Origin: Planctomycetota bacterium
GTDB lineage: Bacteria; Planctomycetota; Phycisphaerae; UBA1845
Assembly (NCBI GenBank): GCA_024278775.1
Contig: JAJRSP010000096.1
Coordinates: 1-18,694, forward strand
Direction of reading: 5' to 3'
DNA length: 18,694 nt
The notes beneath the pieces are model-generated. The model made no database searches. It saw only the letters and a list, made by a program, of their open reading frames with translations, and had not been told where the DNA came from. Position numbers and translations under genes: made by a program. Positions 15,598-18,694 of this stretch are shown piece after piece (positions within the stretch are counted from its first letter, which is position 1; the number at the start of each line of letters is the position of its first letter).

Positions 15598-16932
15598 TTA
15601 CATGTTTTTCTTCGGTATTTCGCCTTGCTTGATTTCCGGCGGGACCGATCGGTTTGCGGAGATAACGGCTTTCACCCGTTCCAGCAGCCCGGCCAGATCG
15701 GTCCGGGCTCGATTCGCATCTACCGCCTTCATCGCGATGCGAGACAGAAGCCGGTCCATATCCCGCAGCACCGACTGCCGCTGTGTGGCTGACCGACTGC
15801 CACCGCGCGGCACGCGAACAATCACCTGCGACAGCACACGCCCGGATTGCTCGGTAGACGCCTTTCGATATCGCTCTTTGATGGCCTTCGCCAGCGAGGA
15901 TACATGTCCCTTGTCTTCGGGGTACGTCCGCGCGAGACCCTTTCCGGCCGCACTCACGCGAAACACAATCTGCCCGAGCCAGAGGTCCAGGTCCGGTGCA
16001 ATTGCCTGATCGGTGGGCATGAGCCTCTGCACGATCGCCTCCACGTGACCGGCTTCCAACAGCGCGGCCATCGAAGCCGTTCCGTTGTCCACAAACGAAA
16101 CCGATAATGGTTTGGTGTGGGATGGCGGTATCGGCTGCACATCGTGTGGCTTCGTGGCGACGTCATCCCTGTTTTCAATCGTGTCTAGTGTGGTGTCGAC
16201 CGTTTGAGCCTTTTCGGAGGCATGCGGCACCGGCGGAGGTCCCGAGGACGCGACCCGCTCACGGTTCGCAGACGCGGAGACCGTAGATGAAAAAGGCACG
16301 GACGAAGTGGGCGCGACAGCCGTATTGGCCGTTTCCTCCACGCTTTCTTGGTCGTTTCGGATGGCTTGCTCGGATACCGGCCATGATACGGGAGGCTCGA
16401 TGGGCACCCGTAGAGACACCAGATCGTTCATTCGCCCCTCGGCACTTTTGCCAAACCCATTCGGATACCATTCGATCATCGGGCCAAGCGGCCGGTAGCC
16501 GTTGGCTTTGACCCAATGGAGTAGCTTTCGATAGTGACGGGGCGCGATCGCGCCGGATCGTTCCATTGGCATCGACGCCACCCACTCCGCATCACGATTG
16601 GCTTGCTGAAACGGTGGGTCGGGCTTGAAGGTGCTATGAGCCACGAAGCCGATTTCGCTTCGGATGGCTCCCGCATGTCGGCCTGTCGGGCTGGACCCGT
16701 ATCTCACATAGACCGCGCCGGTCAAGCCGTGGCTACGCCGATACGCCACGACTTCGCTCAGCCGGGCGCGCACCGTCCAGTACGGTCCCATCTGCTCGAC
16801 ATACACCACCACGCTCGGCTCAGTCCGCTGAATCCTTACGGTGACCTCGGCGGCTGGGGGAGTGACGCTCGACTCCGCACGCACGGGCCGTACGAGACAC
16901 ACCAAACCAATGACATACGCAAGCCTACGCAC
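15598..16932 (-). CDS. Secreted protein with GyrI-like (effector-binding) domain
   Basis: A 444-residue exported protein. A signal peptide (RRLAYVIGLVCLVRPVRA) is followed by a domain at about 30-180 that resembles GyrI-like/AraC effector-binding domains: VVVYVEQMGPYWTVRARLSEVV, then an SEIGFVA strand, and VASMPMERSGAIAPRHYRKLLHWVKANGYRPLGPMIEWYP. These domains bind small hydrophobic molecules; some members hydrolyse them. A Pro/Ser/Thr-rich linker (180-270) leads to a charged alpha/beta region of about 150 residues (from VSFVDNGTASM) that I do not recognise. The GTG start at 16932 is chosen because GGAG lies 8 bases upstream and the signal peptide begins directly there. It stands alone, downstream of the NHL gene on the same strand. 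Function is unknown; a periplasmic ligand sensor is possible. Confidence 0.7.
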   Translation of the reverse strand: MRRLAYVIGLVCLVRPVRAESSVTPPAAEVTVRIQRTEPSVVVYVEQMGPYWTVRARLSEVVAYRRSHGLTGAVYVRYGSSPTGRHAGAIRSEIGFVAHSTFKPDPPFQQANRDAEWVASMPMERSGAIAPRHYRKLLHWVKANGYRPLGPMIEWYPNGFGKSAEGRMNDLVSLRVPIEPPVSWPVSEQAIRNDQESVEETANTAVAPTSSVPFSSTVSASANRERVASSGPPPVPHASEKAQTVDTTLDTIENRDDVATKPHDVQPIPPSHTKPLSVSFVDNGTASMAALLEAGHVEAIVQRLMPTDQAIAPDLDLWLGQIVFRVSAAGKGLARTYPEDKGHVSSLAKAIKERYRKASTEQSGRVLSQVIVRVPRGGSRSATQRQSVLRDMDRLLSRIAMKAVDANRARTDLAGLLERVKAVISANRSVPPEIKQGEIPKKNM

Positions 16933-16940
16933 GATGACTG

Positions 16941-16944
16941 CTCC
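16941..16944 (-). promoter_or_regulatory. Ribosome binding site fixing the GTG start of the GyrI-like protein
   Basis: On the minus strand GGAG is 8 bases before GTG 16932. It excludes the longer frame opening at 16989, which would put 19 unrelated residues before the signal peptide. Confidence 0.6.
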
Positions 16945-17082
16945 GGTAGGACAAGATTCCTTGACGCCGACGTTCGATCGGCAGGGCAACGGTTCAGTCT
17001 ACCCCCGATTTGACCCGGCGTCGCCCTATAGAGCCGAAAACTGACTCGACGGCCGACCGAATGTATACGAAAGATCTGCTTT

Positions 17083-17733
17083 TCAACGGGAGACATCGAG
17101 TCGGACAACGAGCACCGTACCTGCCGTCAACACGAGCAATGTCATCACCGCCAATCCCCATTCGGAGGCTGCAGGAACAATCGTTTGAGCAAACTGGAAC
17201 ATCTGAACGCGAGAATTGCTCGAATCGGATATGTAGACGACTCCATTGGCACCCGCCCGTATTCCATAAGGGAGGTTGAACTGGCCGGGGCCGGCTCCCA
17301 AGGAACCCCATTTCGCCAGGAAGGATCCGGTGCCGGAGAACTTCTGCATACGATGGAGGTTTCGGTCAGCCACATACAGGTTGCCCTGGTCATCCGTCGA
17401 AAGACCACGCGGAAAGTTGAACTGGTCGTCTCCGGTGCCGGCAGAACCCCAAGACAAGATAAAGGCACCGTCATTGGTAAACAGTTGGATTCGCGGGCTG
17501 CTGTCACCCACGAATACGTTGTCATTGCCATCTACCGCGATACCGTTGGTACCTGTAAATTGCCCGTCTCCCGTGCCCGGAGTTCCGAAGGCGAGAATGA
17601 ACGTGCCGTCACTGGTGAACTTTTGAACCCGATTCTGATCTCGATCAGCCACGAAGACATTACCATTGCTATCCACTGCGAGACCGTGGTTGTGTTGAAA
17701 CTGGCCGTCGCCGGTTCCCCAGGAGCCCCACAT
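17083..17733 (-). CDS. C-terminal part of the interrupted NHL propeller
   Basis: The frame after the TAG, from ATG 17733, holds repeats 3-6 and the SEWGL tail. It lacks a signal peptide and a Shine-Dalgarno site, so independent expression is unlikely; gene callers would probably list it as a separate protein. Confidence 0.45.
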   Translation of the reverse strand: MWGSWGTGDGQFQHNHGLAVDSNGNVFVADRDQNRVQKFTSDGTFILAFGTPGTGDGQFTGTNGIAVDGNDNVFVGDSSPRIQLFTNDGAFILSWGSAGTGDDQFNFPRGLSTDDQGNLYVADRNLHRMQKFSGTGSFLAKWGSLGAGPGQFNLPYGIRAGANGVVYISDSSNSRVQMFQFAQTIVPAASEWGLAVMTLLVLTAGTVLVVRLDVSR

Positions 17734-17754
17734 TGTGATGAACGTGCCGTCGCT

Positions 17755-18099
17755 CTAAAATTTCTGAACACGATTGTTGCCGGTCTCGGCCACATACAAG
17801 TTGCCCATCGGACCGATACCGATTCCATGCGGGTGATTGAACTGACCGGGTCCGGTTCCGAGTGTGCCCCATTTCATAAGAAACACGCCGTCGCTCGTGA
17901 ACTTCTGGATGCGGTGGTTGCCGGTGTCGGCCACATAGACGTTCCCGTCCGCATCGACCTCGATCCCGTGCGCTCCGCCAAACTGGCCGTCGCCAGTTCC
18001 GTTTGATCCCCATTGAAGCACAAACTTCGGAGGATTGGCATCGGCCCAAACACCGCAAGAAAGGAATACCACCATAAGGGCAAGCGTCTGGGCTTTCAT
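17755..18099 (-). CDS. N-terminal part of the interrupted NHL propeller
   Basis: This 114-residue product is what would be made without read-through: the signal peptide and repeats 1-2, ending NNRVQKF. Two blades cannot close a propeller and the anchoring tail is missing, so a stable function is doubtful. Confidence 0.55.
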   Translation of the reverse strand: MKAQTLALMVVFLSCGVWADANPPKFVLQWGSNGTGDGQFGGAHGIEVDADGNVYVADTGNHRIQKFTSDGVFLMKWGTLGTGPGQFNHPHGIGIGPMGNLYVAETGNNRVQKF

Positions 18100-18107
18100 T
18101 CCAAATC

Positions 18108-18114
18108 CCTCCTT
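18108..18114 (-). promoter_or_regulatory. Perfect Shine-Dalgarno site of the NHL gene
   Basis: AAGGAGG on the minus strand lies 8 bases before ATG 18099. It selects this start over a longer frame opening at 18156. Confidence 0.8.
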
Positions 18115-18167
18115 GCTGAATAGTTCCTGACCCCACGCGTGGCATTCGAACGGCACGCCGATCGCCC

Positions 18168-18196
18168 ATTATACTCGTGTTGCGATCTGGTGTCGT
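18168..18196 (-). promoter_or_regulatory. Sigma70-type promoter of the NHL gene
   Basis: On the minus strand a perfect TATAAT (18168-18173) lies 17 bases downstream of ACGACA (18191-18196), four of six matches to TTGACA. The leader would be about 60 bases to ATG 18099. The intact promoter and ribosome site suggest the gene was broken only recently. Confidence 0.6.
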
Positions 18197-18462
18197 GTGC
18201 CCGGACCGAGCGCAGGTGGTTCACCCGGCCATTCCGTGGGGGCACCTGCCTCTTCACGGGTAGGTCCACCATATCGCCTCGGGGTGAAAGAACGACTTGG
18301 CTTTTCCATTGTTCTCGACTGCCGATGTTCTCGACTGCCGATTCGGTCAGGCACGCCGGCGGTTTAGTAATGGCGATGGGCTTGCCGCATCATTATGTTG
18401 AAAACGGTCAACTGAGATGTCGAGGCATGACAACCGCCTTGGCTCACCATATACAAGGAGAT
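18197..18462. other. Non-coding stretch with a 16-bp tandem duplication
   Basis: No convincing gene is seen. A plus-strand frame runs through it and ends at TGA 18583-18585, but it crosses the NHL promoter and has no recognisable protein pattern. TGTTCTCGACTGCCGA is exactly duplicated head to tail at 18310-18325 and 18326-18341. The left boundary of the mobile element may lie here or further right. Confidence 0.5.
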
Positions 18463-18479
18463 GCACGTCACAGACGTGC
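18463..18479. other. Perfect 7-bp stem hairpin
   Basis: GCACGTC, loop ACA, GACGTGC. It is the first of a series of inverted repeats before the transposase: CCACG/CGTGG at 18484-18488 and 18512-18516, and ATGTGG/CCACAT at 18523-18528 and 18551-18556. There is no T run, so it is not a terminator. Confidence 0.6.
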
Positions 18480-18565
18480 CGGGCCACGGAAAACCTTGGA
18501 CAGCGCACGGTCGTGGGATCGAATGTGGCATGGCTGTGTCTATGTTTCTACCACATCCTTACCGA

Positions 18566-18585
18566 AAGGAGAAGCTATGAAGTGA
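18566..18585 (+). CDS. Two-codon leader frame with Shine-Dalgarno site (Met-Lys-stop)
   Basis: AAGGAG (18566-18571) is 5 bases before ATG AAG TGA (18577-18585). The stop forms the first bases of the hairpin that covers the transposase start. It may be a real minimal leader, or the start of a host gene cut by the element immediately after its second codon. Confidence 0.35.
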
Positions 18586-18659
18586 GCCAACCGGCCTCCT
18601 GTTAGGATGCCCAGATCGTTTTTGGGTTTCCAGACAACCAACAGCAGGAGATTGGCTCA
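18583..18659 (+). promoter_or_regulatory. Hairpin sequestering the transposase ribosome binding site
   Basis: TGAGCCAA (18583-18590) pairs with TTGGCTCA (18652-18659), and CTCCTG (18596-18601) pairs with CAGGAG (18645-18650), which is the transposase Shine-Dalgarno site. The pairing also covers the A of the start codon at 18659. Such a structure would keep transposase translation low. Confidence 0.55.
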
Positions 18660-18694
18660 TGGACTATTGTGGCATCGATTTGGCGGGTGTGTCC
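18659..18694 (+). CDS. IS110-family transposase, N-terminal 12 codons (cut by the window end)
   Basis: The start MDYCGIDLAGVS fits the beginning of IS110-type DEDD transposases, where [VC]-x-[VC]-GID opens the RuvC-like domain and the Asp (D7) is the first catalytic acid. CAGGAG lies 8 bases before the ATG. With only 12 residues the family call rests on one motif and its position; another RNase H-fold protein beginning with GID is possible. Confidence 0.5.
   Translation, partial: MDYCGIDLAGVS

Larger units (their letters stand above)
17083..18099 (-). pseudogene. NHL-repeat six-bladed propeller with SEWGL-type C-terminal tail, interrupted by an in-frame TAG
   Basis: The full frame is 338 codons. 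A signal peptide (MKAQTLALMVVFLSCGVWA) is followed by six NHL repeats, each with GTGDGQF or GTGPGQF, then HG[IL]-x-VD-x-x-GNVYVAD-x-x-N-x-R[IV]Q-K-F. This makes a closed six-bladed propeller. The end reads IVPAASEWGLAVMTLLVLTAG then VVRLDVSR, an IPTL-CTERM/SEWGL sorting tail. Codon 115 is TAG (17755-17757), exactly where other repeats have a single residue between QKF and SDG. The frame, spacing and repeat pattern are otherwise intact on both sides, so one substitution (for example from AAG, GAG or CAG) explains it. Start and Shine-Dalgarno site are excellent. It may be a fresh pseudogene, a sequencing error or a read-through gene. Confidence 0.8.

Noticed and set aside
17755..17757. TAG as a pyrrolysine codon
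   Set aside because: No pyl genes or methylamine methyltransferases are seen, and the position is a surface turn between propeller blades. A point mutation is simpler.
18139..18585. 148-codon plus-strand frame upstream of the transposase
   Set aside because: It begins inside the NHL promoter and leader, has Arg/Cys/His-rich random composition and no Shine-Dalgarno site. Only its last two codons (ATG AAG) have a ribosome site.

Overview
The window is GC-rich DNA of a Gram-negative bacterium, most likely a planctomycete (Planctomycetota, possibly Phycisphaerae). The evidence is a Kdo phosphatase gene next to a very large LptC/LptA-like protein (so lipopolysaccharide is made and exported), two exported beta-propeller proteins with C-terminal sorting tails (one of the SEWGL/IPTL-CTERM type), and a detached biotin carboxyl carrier gene. 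The phylum is an inference from protein style; no rRNA or tRNA gene was seen.

Layout. 30-2169 (+) is a tight biotin and leucine-catabolism cluster: a biotin carboxyl carrier protein, HMG-CoA lyase and biotin-protein ligase, the last two overlapping by ATGA. A REPIN-like inverted pair of 35-bp repeats follows (2223-2306). 2343-4262 (+) is a DUF2079 (GT-C-like) polytopic membrane protein and 4525-5037 (+) is coaD. A strong hairpin (5112-5147) separates coaD from a convergent gene (5192-6802, -) for an exported seven-bladed propeller with a GSGTT linker and a Cys-containing C-terminal anchor.

7139-11202 (+) is kdsC followed by a roughly 1,190-residue LptC/LptA-like protein, echoing the kdsC-lptC-lptA order of gammaproteobacteria. 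Minus-strand genes follow: purN (11246-11890), a MATE exporter (11943-13391), an MpaA-like M14 murein-peptide amidase (13534-14262) directly behind accA (14268-15401), and a secreted protein with a GyrI-like domain (15598-16932).

17083-18099 (-) is a six-repeat NHL propeller gene with a SEWGL-type C-terminal tail. It is interrupted in frame by a single TAG, so it is a probable pseudogene or a recoding candidate. Its promoter (TATAAT box at 18168-18173) is intact.

The right end (18659-18694) holds the first 12 codons of an IS110-like transposase. The 200 bases before it contain a series of inverted repeats. One would hide the transposase ribosome binding site, and in front of it sits a two-codon ATG-AAG-TGA frame with its own Shine-Dalgarno site. 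This region is the best candidate in the window for an RNA-based device (a translational switch, or a bridge/seek RNA).
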